Of a stretch of DNA of 59,000 bases, positions 9,489 through 17,503 are shown piece by piece (position 1 is the stretch's first letter; each line of letters begins with the position of its first letter). Below the pieces are notes generated by a model. It was not told the DNA's origin, did not search any database, and saw nothing but the letters and a program-made list of their open reading frames with translations. The position numbers and the translations under genes are program-made. The stretch spans positions 1 through 59,000 of the forward strand of contig QHSI01000102.1 in assembly GCA_003221515.1 (NCBI GenBank), given 5' to 3'. The DNA comes from Candidatus Rokuibacteriota bacterium (GTDB lineage: Bacteria; Methylomirabilota; Methylomirabilia; Rokubacteriales; CSP1-6).

Positions 9489-10259
9489 TCAGGACGGCGT
9501 GCCGTCGAGCACGATCGCCTCTCCGTTCGTCGCGTCGTCGTGCAGCAGCTTGACCGCGACGCCCGCGACCTCGGCGGGCTCGATGAGCCGGCCGCCGGGG
9601 TTGAGGCGCGCCAGCGCCGCCACCGCGTCGTCGAACGATTTTCCCGTCTTGGCCGCGATGTTGCGCGCGCTGCGCCAGGTGAGCTCGGTGGCCGCGAACC
9701 CCGGGCAGATGGCGTTGACGGTGACGCCCTTGCCCGCGACCTCGGCGGCGAGCGCGCGGGTGAGACCGACCAGCGCGTGCTTGGAGGCCGTGTACGCGGT
9801 GACGTACGGCGCGCCGCGCAGTCCGGCCACCGAGGCGATGTTGATCACGCGCCCCCATCCGCTCGCGAGCATCGCGGGCAGCAGCGCGCGCGAGAGCAGA
9901 TACGGCCCGGTCGCGTTGATGCGGAGGTGGCGGTCCCAGAGCGCCCCATCGGTCTTCGCGAACGGCGCCGACTCGGCAAGGCCCGCGTTGTTCACGAGGA
10001 TCTCGACGGGGCCGAGCGCGGTGGTGACGGCGCCGGCGACCCGCGCGATCGCGTCGGCGTCGCTCACGTCCAGGTCGAGCGCCGCCGCCTCGACGCCGAG
10101 CCGGCGCAGCTCGTCGGCGGTCGCCGCCACCTCGTCGGGCGTTCTCGCCGCGACCGCGACCGCGCACCCTTCGCGCCCGAGCGCCAGCGCGATCTCACGG
10201 CCGATGCCGCGGCCGCCGCCGGTGACGAGGGCGACCTTTCGCATCGGCCCGCGCGTCAC
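9489..10259 (-). CDS. SDR family NAD(P)-dependent oxidoreductase
   Basis: 256-aa classical short-chain dehydrogenase/reductase. Cofactor motif TGGGRGIG (TGxxxGxG), structural NNAG, catalytic Ser in INIASVAG and the YTASK active-site pair (Y-x3-K) are all present, with PGFAATEL after the active site. The FabG-like layout suggests oxidation or reduction of a 3-hydroxy/3-keto acyl or alcohol substrate. GTG 10259 is preferred over ATG 10244 because it overlaps the stop of the upstream lipoprotein gene (GTGA) and has GGAGAG in front; ATG 10244 would give 251 aa. Confidence 0.9.
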   Translation of the reverse strand: MTRGPMRKVALVTGGGRGIGREIALALGREGCAVAVAARTPDEVAATADELRRLGVEAAALDLDVSDADAIARVAGAVTTALGPVEILVNNAGLAESAPFAKTDGALWDRHLRINATGPYLLSRALLPAMLASGWGRVINIASVAGLRGAPYVTAYTASKHALVGLTRALAAEVAGKGVTVNAICPGFAATELTWRSARNIAAKTGKSFDDAVAALARLNPGGRLIEPAEVAGVAVKLLHDDATNGEAIVLDGTPS

Positions 10260-10447
10260 GGGCTCTCCATGCAGAACAGAAAGAACAGCGGGCGGCCGGT
10301 GACCGAGGCGTCGTCGCGCGACGGCTCCGACAGGCAGCGCACGCGTGGTGAGCCGCCGCGGGACTCGCGGCTCGACGGCGCGGTCGCGCAGCCGGCCAGC
10401 ACGGTGGCGGAGATGAGCAGCGCGATCGCGCGGCGCGCCCATTTCAT
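10256..10447 (-). CDS. Small lipoprotein, unknown function
   Basis: 63-aa ORF with a clear lipoprotein signal: basic start MKWARR, hydrophobic core and lipobox LAGC, giving a mature chain of only about 43 residues with no recognisable domain. Its TGA overlaps the GTG start of the SDR gene, indicating translational coupling and first position in the reverse-strand run lipoprotein-SDR-RidA-MarR-oxidoreductase. Short low-complexity lipoproteins are hard to validate without homologues. Confidence 0.5.
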   Translation of the reverse strand: MKWARRAIALLISATVLAGCATAPSSRESRGGSPRVRCLSEPSRDDASVTGRPLFFLFCMESP

Positions 10448-10492
10448 GCGGCCATTCTATCGCGGGATCGGGTATATATAGCCTCGCGATTC

Positions 10493-11761
10493 ATGCCGCG
10501 CGCGTTCGCTCGCTGCTCGCTCGTCGACGCCGTCGCCCGACTCCGGCCGGCGATGAAGGTGCTGCTGCCGCCGGCGTGCGGCGAGCCGGTCGCGCTCGTC
10601 GCCGAGATCTGCCGGCAGTCCGAGCGATTGAAAGATCTCACGCTGCTGGGCGGCATCCACCTCGGCGACTATCCCTTTGCGCGGCCCGCGCACGCTCCGC
10701 TGCGCGTCGCGACGTGGCACATGTCGCCGCGCCTCGACGACGCGCGGCGGCGCGGGCGCGTCGAGTTCGTGCCCGCGCGCTACTTCGACCTGGTGACCCA
10801 GTTCGTCGCCGGCGGCGTGTGGGCGCCCGACTGCGTGCTCGTCCACTGCGCGCCCCCCGACGCGCGCGGCTACCTGAGCCTCGGCGTCTCGGTGAGCGTC
10901 GCGCTGGCGGCGGCGCGCCGCGCGCCGCTGGTGATCGCGCAGGTGAATCCAGAGATGCCCCGCACGCTGGGCAACGCCTTCCTCCACCGCAGCCAGATCG
11001 ACTGCTGGGTCGAGGTCGACGAGCCGCTGATGCCCTACCCGCCGACGGCGATCGGCGAGGTCGAGCGCGCGATCGGCCGCCACGTCGCCGGCCTCGTACC
11101 CGACGGCGCGACCGTGCAGGTGGGGGTGGGCGCGATCCCTCAGGCAGTGCTCGAAGCATTGGGCGGCCACCGGGACCTGTCGCTCCACTCGCTGCTGGTC
11201 GACGCGTCGGTCGCGCTGGTCGAGCAGGGCGTGGTGACCAGCGGGCTGAAGCGGTTCCATCGCGGCCGGATGGACATCGGTGAAGGGATGGGGACGCGCC
11301 GGCTCTTCGACTTCATGCACGAGAACCCATCGGTGAGCATGGACTCGTCGAGCTTCATCCACGACCCGCAGACCGTGGCTCAGCTCGATCGCTTCGTGGC
11401 GATCAACTCGGCGCTGGAGATCGATCTGACCGGGCAGGTGACGGCGGAGAGCCTGGGCGTGCGCCAGGTGGCGGGGATCGGCGGCCAGTTCGACTTCGTG
11501 CTGGCCGCCTCCCGGTCGCGCGGCGGCGCCGCGGTCATCGCATTGCCGTCGACCGGGCGCGACGGTACCGTGTCGCGTATCGTCCCGCGCCTTCAGCCGG
11601 GCGCTGCGGTGACGAGCCCGCGCGGGCTGGCGGACTGGGTGGTGACCGAGCACGGCGTGGCAGCGTTGCGGGGGAAGGGAGAGCGGGGACGGGCCGAGGC
11701 GCTGATCACGATCGCCGATCCCCGGTTCCGGGAGGAGCTCCTGTCGCGTGCTACTTCTTAA
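10493..11761 (+). CDS. Acetyl-CoA hydrolase/4-hydroxybutyrate CoA-transferase family protein
   Basis: 422-aa member of the AbfT/Cat1-like family I CoA-transferase group. Recognisable segments are the N-terminal lobe (VARLRPAMKVLLPPACGEPV), VQVGVGAIPQAVLEAL, GMGTRRLFDFMHENPSVSM, and the C-terminal LGVRQVAGIGGQFDFVLAAS (family consensus G...SGxGGQxDF). The region that in characterised enzymes reads H-T-E-M and carries the catalytic Glu here reads LHSLLVD, so that Glu appears absent. The protein may therefore have altered activity. It starts at ATG 10493, 45 bases from the divergent lipoprotein start across a TATATA-rich gap, and its 3' end overlaps the opposite-strand selenoprotein-like gene by 11 bases. 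Confidence 0.82.
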   Translation: MPRAFARCSLVDAVARLRPAMKVLLPPACGEPVALVAEICRQSERLKDLTLLGGIHLGDYPFARPAHAPLRVATWHMSPRLDDARRRGRVEFVPARYFDLVTQFVAGGVWAPDCVLVHCAPPDARGYLSLGVSVSVALAAARRAPLVIAQVNPEMPRTLGNAFLHRSQIDCWVEVDEPLMPYPPTAIGEVERAIGRHVAGLVPDGATVQVGVGAIPQAVLEALGGHRDLSLHSLLVDASVALVEQGVVTSGLKRFHRGRMDIGEGMGTRRLFDFMHENPSVSMDSSSFIHDPQTVAQLDRFVAINSALEIDLTGQVTAESLGVRQVAGIGGQFDFVLAASRSRGGAAVIALPSTGRDGTVSRIVPRLQPGAAVTSPRGLADWVVTEHGVAALRGKGERGRAEALITIADPRFREELLSRATS

Positions 11762-11978
11762 CGGCCTCGATCTTCGCGAAGATCTCCTCGTTGGTCGGGA
11801 AGCGGAAGGTCTCTTGATTGGTGTAGGCGACCTCGTCGTCGATCGATACCTCGAAAATGCCCGCGGCGCCCTCTTTCAGAGTCGCCGTGATGCCGAATTT
11901 GGTCTTGATGGCGGCCTGCAGACTGGAGGCCTGTGGGAGGTAGTTTCACTCCCCGCAGTATCTGATCTGGATGTTCAT
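11751..11978 (-). CDS. SelW-like (Rdx family) selenoprotein with in-frame UGA
   Basis: 75-residue thioredoxin-like redox protein found by reading through a TGA at 11948-11946. The frame from ATG 11978 reads MNIQIRYCGE-Sec-NYLPQA, continues through KTKFGITATLKEGAAGIFEV and ends EEIFAKIEAVKK before TAG 11753-11751. A first beta strand, the CxxU redox motif at residues 8-11, NYxPxA, a helix, then GxxGxFEVxID and RFPxxEEI match the SelW/Rdx family, where this position is Cys or Sec. The start has a strong AAAGGAGGAG Shine-Dalgarno 3-4 bases upstream. A hairpin consistent with a bacterial SECIS follows the UGA. Without Sec decoding the product would stop at 10 residues. The gene converges on, and overlaps by 11 bases, the CoA-transferase gene. 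Confidence 0.82.
11913..11931 (-). promoter_or_regulatory. Candidate bacterial SECIS element
   Basis: Immediately downstream of the in-frame UGA, the coding strand forms GGCCT (11931-11927), a 9-base loop CCAGTCTGC, and AGGCC (11917-11913). Fourteen bases separate the UGA from the stem, and a GU in the apical loop sits about 23-24 bases after it, as expected for SelB-bound bacterial SECIS hairpins. The apical CAGTCTG is close to the E. coli fdhF loop region GCAGGUCUGC. Function is inferred from position and shape. Confidence 0.6.
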
Positions 11979-12067
11979 CCGCTCCTCCTTTCCGGGAATC
12001 TCTCTGGCGTGCGGGCCCAACGTGCCCTTTATTCTAATACGATGCGAGCCGACCGTGGGGGGATTCC

Positions 12068-12997
12068 GTGAAGCCAGCCGTCATCGACACCGATCCCGGA
12101 ATCGACGACGCGCTCGCCCTGCTCCTGGCCTGGAATTCGCCGGAGCTGCGCGTGGAAGCGCTCACCACGGTCGCCGGCAACGTGCCGGTGGACCTGGCCA
12201 GCACGAACGCGCTCCGCCTGCTGGCCCTTCGCCGGCCGTCGCCGAGCCCGCTCGTCGCGGTCGGCGCGAGCAGCCCGCTCGCGCGGCCCCTCACGACGGC
12301 GACGCGCTATCACGGCGAAGACGGGCTGGGCGACCTCGGGGACTGGCCCGCCGTGGCCTCGCCGCCGACATCGCCCGATGCGGCGACGGTCATCGTTGAC
12401 GCCGCGCGCCGGCACGGGCGCGAGCTGACGCTCGTCGCCCTCGGCCCGCTGACGAACGTGGCGCTGGCGCTCAAGGCGGACGCCGAGAGCGTCGGCCGGA
12501 TCGGCCGCCTCGTGGTCATGGGCGGCGCCGTCGACGTGCCCGGAAACGTGACGCCGACGGCCGAGTTCAACATGCACGTGGACCCCGAAGCGGCGCATCG
12601 CGTGCTCGCCGCCGGCCTGCCGCTCGAGTTGGTGCCCCTCGATGCGACGCGGCAGGCGGTCTTGCCGCGGGCCGGACTTCACGCCGCGCTGGCGCAGTCG
12701 CCGGGGCCCGTCGCCGGGCGGATCCAGGCCTTTGCGGAGCGTGCGTTCAGGATCGGTCACGCCGACGGTGAGCAGGGGATGGCGCTCCACGACCCGCTGG
12801 CGGTCGGCGTGGCGTTCGATCCGTCGCTCGTCAAGTGGGAGGCGGTGCGGCTCGCCATCGGCCCGGACGGCGAGACGATGCGCGTGAGCGGTATGCCGAA
12901 CTGCCGCGTCGCCAGAGCCGTGGATGTCGACCGATTCTTCGGCCTGTTCCTCGACCGCCTGTGTCCACCGACGTCACGACGTCCCGCGTCCTCGTAG
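12068..12997 (+). CDS. Inosine-uridine-type nucleoside hydrolase
   Basis: 309-aa calcium-dependent ribohydrolase that splits ribonucleosides into base and ribose. The N-terminal DTDPGIDDALAL (residues 7-18) supplies the Ca/ribose-binding Asp cluster, VMGGAVDVPGNVTP and AEFNMHVDPEAA carry further ribose ligands (FN.xxDP), and LHDPLAVG near residue 240 provides the last metal Asp. Start GTG 12068 follows GGGGGATTCC. The ribokinase gene overlaps its 3' end by 37 bases, so the pair would liberate and phosphorylate ribose from nucleosides. Confidence 0.92.
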   Translation: MKPAVIDTDPGIDDALALLLAWNSPELRVEALTTVAGNVPVDLASTNALRLLALRRPSPSPLVAVGASSPLARPLTTATRYHGEDGLGDLGDWPAVASPPTSPDAATVIVDAARRHGRELTLVALGPLTNVALALKADAESVGRIGRLVVMGGAVDVPGNVTPTAEFNMHVDPEAAHRVLAAGLPLELVPLDATRQAVLPRAGLHAALAQSPGPVAGRIQAFAERAFRIGHADGEQGMALHDPLAVGVAFDPSLVKWEAVRLAIGPDGETMRVSGMPNCRVARAVDVDRFFGLFLDRLCPPTSRRPASS

Positions 12998-13902
12998 TCG
13001 GCTCGGCGAACGTCGACTACGCCGTCGCCGCGCCGCGCCTGCCGCGCGTCGGTGAGACGGTGACCGGCGGCACGCTGCTCGTCAATCACGGCGGCAAGGG
13101 CGCCAACCAGGCGGTGGCCGCGCGCCGGCTCGGCGCCGAGGTGCGTTTCGTCGCGTGCGTCGGCGACGACGGCCCGGGCCTCGAGATCCGCGCGGCGCTG
13201 GAGCGTGAGGGGATCGGTGTCGCCGGCGTCAGCGTCACCCGCGAGGCCGCGACCGGCACCGCGCTGATCGTCATCGATCCCGAGGGGAGGAACCAGATCA
13301 CCGTGGCGCCCGGAGCGAACCGGCATCTCCTCCCGGACCACGTCCGCGCCCGCCGCCAGGATTTCGCGTGGGCCCGCATCGTCGTGTGCCAGCTCGAGAC
13401 GCCGCTCGAGACCACGGCGTGGGCACTCGGGGAGGCGCGACAGCACGGGGCCGTCACCGTGCTGAACCCCGCGCCCGTACGCGACGGGATTCCAGACATC
13501 TGGAAGCTCGTCGACTATCTGACGCCGAACGAGGGCGAGTCGGAGCGACTGACCGGCGTCGCCGTGCGCGACCGTGACTCCGCCGGCGCCGCCGGCCAGG
13601 CGCTGCGCCGTCTCGGTGTTGGCACCGCGATCCTGACGCTCGGCGCCGAGGGCGCGCTGGCGTGCACGGCCGGCGGCAACCTGGCCGTCGCCGCGCATCG
13701 GGTCGCGGTCGTGGATACGACGGCGGCGGGCGACACGTTCACGGGTGCGCTGGCCGCGGCGCTCGGCGCAGGGCACGCGATCGAGGCGGCCGTGCGCTTC
13801 GCCAACGCGGCCGCCGCGCTCACGTGCACACGCCGCGGCGCCCAGGCGTCGCTGCCGATGGGGGCCGAGGTCGCCCAGCTACTCGCCGCTGGCAGCCCTT
13901 AG
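12961..13902 (+). CDS. rbsK: Ribokinase (PfkB family sugar kinase)
   Basis: 313-aa kinase converting ribose and ATP to ribose-5-phosphate. The first PfkB signature is the GGKGANQAVAARRLGAEVRF segment (from about residue 43), and the second, with the catalytic Asp, is DTTAAGDTFTGAL (about 252-264). VLVVGSANVDYAVAAPRLPR at the N-terminus and NPAPVRDGIPD in the middle are ribokinase-like. The start is taken as GTG 12961, which places the first strand immediately after a short leader; it overlaps the nucleoside hydrolase by 37 bases. A close carbohydrate kinase with different specificity cannot be excluded. Confidence 0.88.
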   Translation: MSTDVTTSRVLVVGSANVDYAVAAPRLPRVGETVTGGTLLVNHGGKGANQAVAARRLGAEVRFVACVGDDGPGLEIRAALEREGIGVAGVSVTREAATGTALIVIDPEGRNQITVAPGANRHLLPDHVRARRQDFAWARIVVCQLETPLETTAWALGEARQHGAVTVLNPAPVRDGIPDIWKLVDYLTPNEGESERLTGVAVRDRDSAGAAGQALRRLGVGTAILTLGAEGALACTAGGNLAVAAHRVAVVDTTAAGDTFTGALAAALGAGHAIEAAVRFANAAAALTCTRRGAQASLPMGAEVAQLLAAGSP

Positions 13903-13917
13903 CGCGGCGCGCCGCGA

Positions 13918-15504
13918 TCAGTTCGCCGCGAGGAATTTGCGCGCTTCCACCAGCTCCGGGCGCGGGCCCCCCTGGCCAGCAATGTCTACCAGCCGCGCAA
14001 AAAAGCGCTTCGCCTTCGCGATGTCGCCGCTCTGGGCCGCCGCCTGAGCGGCACCGTACAGACCGCGAAAACGATCCGGCTCACGCGTCTGCGAGGCCTC
14101 GAACTCCTTGAGTGCGTCGGCGGGCCGCTTGAGCTCGAGCAGCATTTCGCCCAGGAGCTCGCGGGCCGGCGCGATGCGCCCGGGCGTCACGATGTGCTTT
14201 TCGCTCTTGTCCTCGGTGTCCGCGGCGGAGCGCATCAGCCCGAGCGCCTCGTCCTGCTTCCCCTGAGCGAACGCGGTCCACGCCGCCACGGCGAGTCGGC
14301 TGACCTCGACCTCGCCGGCCCAGTAGTCGCTCTTCGCGTTCCGAAGCGCCTCGCGGAGCCGTGCCAGCTCAAGGATTTCTGTCTCCGCCATCGCCGGGTC
14401 GCCGCTCCGCGCCGCCCCGAGGCCGCGCGCGAAGTGCGAGAGCGCGGCCACGAACGGAAAGCTGCTCGGCACCGGGCTGACCTTTGCCGCCTGGCTCCAG
14501 TCACCGCGCTCGACCGCGTAGCGCGCCGGCATCGCCGCGAGCGCGTAGGGGCCGGCGAAGCGGCTCGCCCCCGACACCTGGGCAGCCTCCTCGGCAACGC
14601 GTCGAGCGTCGCTGTCGCGCGCGAGCTGCAGGTAGGCGTACGCCATATAGTCCATCGCGTGTAGCTCGCTGTCGGCGTCCTTGTCGCCCTTCGCGGCCAT
14701 CGCCGAGCGCTGATTGGTCGCCGCCGAGTCTGCCCACGCCCCCACGCGGGTAAAGATGTGCGAGGGCATGTGCAGCGCATGCGGCGCCGCCGGCGCGATG
14801 TCAGCGTAGCGTCGTGCGGCCGGCAGCCCTTTCTGCGCGATCGGCGCGGCGTCGTAGCTGTGGATCAGGTAATGCGCCACGCCCGGGTGGTCCGGGTGCT
14901 TCGCGAACTGCTTCTCCAGAATCTCTGCCGCCTTGAGATAGCTCGCGTAGCTCTTGTCCGCCAGCGACTGCGTTCCCGAGAGATACAAGGCGTAGAAGAT
15001 CTGCGCTTCGTCATCGGCGGGATAGCGCGCCGCGAGCGTCTCGAACGCCTTGGCGCGCGACTGCTGGCGGGCTCGCTCCGGCTGTTTCGCCCAATCCTGA
15101 TAGTAGGCGGCGCCGGCTTCGATGTAGTCGCGCTCGCGCTCGGTCTTCGCACCGATCCGGCGCCCCTGCTCGATCGCCGCCTGGGCCCGCTCGGCCCACT
15201 GCGGTGACGACCCGACGCCGGCCAGGGGGTTGTCCATCAGAACGGCGGCGATGCCCCAATTGGCGATGGCGCACGAGGGATCCTGGGCCAGCACCTCGCG
15301 AAATGTCTTCTCGGTCTCCGCGTACCGGAACGAGTGCAGCATCGCCACACCCCGCTGGAAGGTCGTCTGCACGGCGGGAGCACACGAGTTCGGGAAATCG
15401 ACCTTGCCGAGCTGTTCGGGCGACTTGGGCTGGCTTTGCCCGAAACTTGGCGTCGAGAGCATGAGGAAAAGCAACAGTACCGCCGTGCGGATATACGGGT
15501 TCAT
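13918..15504 (-). CDS. Exported tetratricopeptide-repeat protein
   Basis: 528-aa protein with a Sec signal peptide (MNPYIRTAVLLLFLMLSTPS, cleavage near SFGQ) and several TPR-like helical hairpins: GVAMLHSFRYAETEKTFREV early, a middle block APHALHMPSHIFTRVGAWAD, and ALKEFEASQTREPDRFRGLY with AKRFFARLVDIAG at the end. The HALHMPSHIFTRVG block is typical of a recurrent family of soil-bacterial TPR proteins of unknown role. ATG 15504 has GAGGGGG in front; an upstream ATG at 15534 is less likely. It probably works in the periplasm as a protein-binding scaffold. Confidence 0.8.
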   Translation of the reverse strand: MNPYIRTAVLLLFLMLSTPSFGQSQPKSPEQLGKVDFPNSCAPAVQTTFQRGVAMLHSFRYAETEKTFREVLAQDPSCAIANWGIAAVLMDNPLAGVGSSPQWAERAQAAIEQGRRIGAKTERERDYIEAGAAYYQDWAKQPERARQQSRAKAFETLAARYPADDEAQIFYALYLSGTQSLADKSYASYLKAAEILEKQFAKHPDHPGVAHYLIHSYDAAPIAQKGLPAARRYADIAPAAPHALHMPSHIFTRVGAWADSAATNQRSAMAAKGDKDADSELHAMDYMAYAYLQLARDSDARRVAEEAAQVSGASRFAGPYALAAMPARYAVERGDWSQAAKVSPVPSSFPFVAALSHFARGLGAARSGDPAMAETEILELARLREALRNAKSDYWAGEVEVSRLAVAAWTAFAQGKQDEALGLMRSAADTEDKSEKHIVTPGRIAPARELLGEMLLELKRPADALKEFEASQTREPDRFRGLYGAAQAAAQSGDIAKAKRFFARLVDIAGQGGPRPELVEARKFLAAN

Positions 15505-15609
15505 CGCGTCCCCCTCTTCTGCGGCTAGGATCATCCTCGGATCGAGGTCACGTGGCGACTGACGATTGGACAGGCTCGTATGATACTCGTTGCCCGCCGC
15601 ACGGCCTAG

Positions 15610-16719
15610 TTAGTTCAGACGGCTCCTGAGCGCCCGCACGCGCTCGAGCGCAGCCTCGACGCGCGAGATATCGAGCGTGCCCTTGGCGAGGGCCCCCCGG
15701 ACGGCCTCGAGCGCCACGGCCGCCGCCGAGCGCCCGTCGGGCAGGCGATCGTCGGCGATCAGCAGCACGTCGACGCCGGCGTCGAGCGCCATCACCGCCG
15801 CCTCGCCCATGCCGTACTGCCGCTCGATCGCGCCCATGCGCAGATCGTCGCTGACCACCGGGCCGCGGTAGCCGAGCTCGCCCCGGAGGAGCCCGGTGAT
15901 CGTCGCCCGCGAGAGCGTCGCCGGGCGCTCGTCGTCGAGTCGCCGGTTGAAGACGTGCGCCGTCATCACGCTGTCCGCCAGGCCCTCACCAATCAGCGCG
16001 CGATAGGGGACGAGCTCGAGGGACGGCTCCGCGGTCGTCGTGACGTCCACGAAGCCGTGATGGGAGTCGGCGAAGCTCGAGCCGTGGCCGGGGAAGTGCT
16101 TCAGCGCGGTCAGCACGCCCTCGGCGCGCAGGCCGCGAATGAACGCGCGGGCGTGCTCGGCGACCAGCAGCGGGTTGGCGCCGAAGCTCCGCGCCGTGCC
16201 GACGATGACGGGGTTCGCCGGGTTGTAGCCGACGTCCACGACCGGCGCCAGGTCCCAGTTGATCCCCGCGGCGCGCAGCATGGCGCCGATGCGGCGCGCC
16301 TCGAGCTCGGTCAGCGTGAAGTCGTTGCGCTCGCCGAGCTCCTGCGCCGAGATGGTCGGGCTCCAGCCGGCGCCGGGGGCCAGGCGCATGACGTTGCCGC
16401 CCTCGGCGTCGACGGCGACGAAGAGTCTCCGTGCCGTGCACGCCGCCGACCGCGTGGTGGCCGCCTCGGTGAGCCGAGCGAGCTGCTCGGCGTCGACGAT
16501 GTTGCGCGCGAATAATACGATCCCGCCGACCCGGGTCTCGCAGAGAAGATCCTCGAGGTCCGCGTTGCCTTCGGCGTCCGTGCCGCGGAAGCCCACGAGG
16601 AGCAGCGAGCCCAGCTCGCCCTCGATGGCGGCCAGCCGAGCGGGGTCGGGGGGCATCGCGGTGCGACAGCCGACGAGCAGGAAGGCGCCGAGGATGCTAG
16701 CGGCGACGAGCCGCGGCAA
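15610..16719 (-). CDS. Lipoprotein glycoside hydrolase family 3, NagZ-like beta-N-acetylhexosaminidase
   Basis: 369-aa single-domain GH3 enzyme. The family signature KHFPGHGSSFADSHHG begins near residue 204; its H..D/H loop is the NagZ acid/base dyad, and SDDLRMGAI near 285 contains the catalytic nucleophile Asp. It should remove N-acetylglucosamine from muropeptides or exported glycans. Unlike cytoplasmic NagZ, it starts with a lipoprotein signal (hydrophobic stretch and lipobox LLVGC), placing it on the periplasmic face of a membrane. Start codon TTG 16719 overlaps the 3' end of the btpA-like gene by 23 bases; the lipobox position supports this start. Confidence 0.86.
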   Translation of the reverse strand: MPRLVAASILGAFLLVGCRTAMPPDPARLAAIEGELGSLLLVGFRGTDAEGNADLEDLLCETRVGGIVLFARNIVDAEQLARLTEAATTRSAACTARRLFVAVDAEGGNVMRLAPGAGWSPTISAQELGERNDFTLTELEARRIGAMLRAAGINWDLAPVVDVGYNPANPVIVGTARSFGANPLLVAEHARAFIRGLRAEGVLTALKHFPGHGSSFADSHHGFVDVTTTAEPSLELVPYRALIGEGLADSVMTAHVFNRRLDDERPATLSRATITGLLRGELGYRGPVVSDDLRMGAIERQYGMGEAAVMALDAGVDVLLIADDRLPDGRSAAAVALEAVRGALAKGTLDISRVEAALERVRALRSRLN

Positions 16720-17479
16720 CCAGCCTCTCCACCCGCGCGCGATCGACAGGCTGTCGCACGTCGCCCTGCTGCTTCACCCAGGTGCCGACGATCAGCCCGT
16801 CGGCCAGCGACAGGAGCTCGCTCACGGTCTCGGCGCCAACGCCGCTGCCGACGAGCAGCGGCACGTCGGGCACCGCGCTGCGCACGCGCTTGATGTCCGC
16901 GAGCGGCGTGGCCTGACCGGTGGCCGGCCCGGAGACGACCAGCGCGTCGGCGAGGCCCCGGTGCACGAGGTCGCGCGCCGTCTGCTCGATCTCGACGGGC
17001 GCCAGCGGCACCGCGTGCTTGCCGCCGACGTCGGCGAAGATCGCGACGTCCACGCCGAGCAGGCGGCGGTCGCGCAGCGTGTTGTAGGCGTCGGAATGGA
17101 CCACCCCCTGGTCGGCGAGCACCGCGCCGGCGTGGACGTTGACGCGGATGAACGCCGCACCGACCGCGGTGGCGACGGCCAGGGCCGCGCGCGCGTCGTT
17201 CTTCAGCACGTTGATCCCGAGCGGCGTGGCCGGATGGGCGCGCCGGACCTCGGCGGCCACGACGCTCATGGCGGCGACGGGCGCCGGCTCGACGCGGCCC
17301 GCCGGAAATGGGGCGTCGCCGAAGTTCTCGACGAGCAGCGCGTCGATCCCGCCCTCCACCAGCGCGCGGGCGTCGGCGAGCGCGGTGGCGATCACGCGGG
17401 CCATCGAGCCGTCCCAGCGGGGGCTGCCGGGCAAGGGCGGGAGGTGCACCATGCCGATCAGCGTGCGCGCGAGTCGCAT
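16697..17479 (-). CDS. BtpA/SgcQ family TIM-barrel protein
   Basis: 260-aa protein matching the BtpA family: MVHLPPLPGSPRW at residues 10-22, NFGDAPFPAGRVEP, GINVLKNDARAALA, FIRVNVHAGAVLADQGVV, and a closing GSGVGAETVSELLSLADGLI. Relatives include the photosystem I assembly factor BtpA of cyanobacteria and the putative sugar-metabolism protein SgcQ; in non-phototrophs the reaction is unknown and is probably a barrel-type sugar-phosphate or amino-acid step. ATG 17479 is 24 bases from the divergent GNAT gene start. Confidence 0.87.
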   Translation of the reverse strand: MRLARTLIGMVHLPPLPGSPRWDGSMARVIATALADARALVEGGIDALLVENFGDAPFPAGRVEPAPVAAMSVVAAEVRRAHPATPLGINVLKNDARAALAVATAVGAAFIRVNVHAGAVLADQGVVHSDAYNTLRDRRLLGVDVAIFADVGGKHAVPLAPVEIEQTARDLVHRGLADALVVSGPATGQATPLADIKRVRSAVPDVPLLVGSGVGAETVSELLSLADGLIVGTWVKQQGDVRQPVDRARVERLVAAARRR

Positions 17480-17503
17480 CAGCGGTAGCCTAGCACGACC
17501 CTC

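Noticed and set aside
11748..12071. 107-aa forward ORF opposite the SelW-like gene
   Set aside because: No RBS or domain; the reverse strand carries the conserved SelW-like frame.
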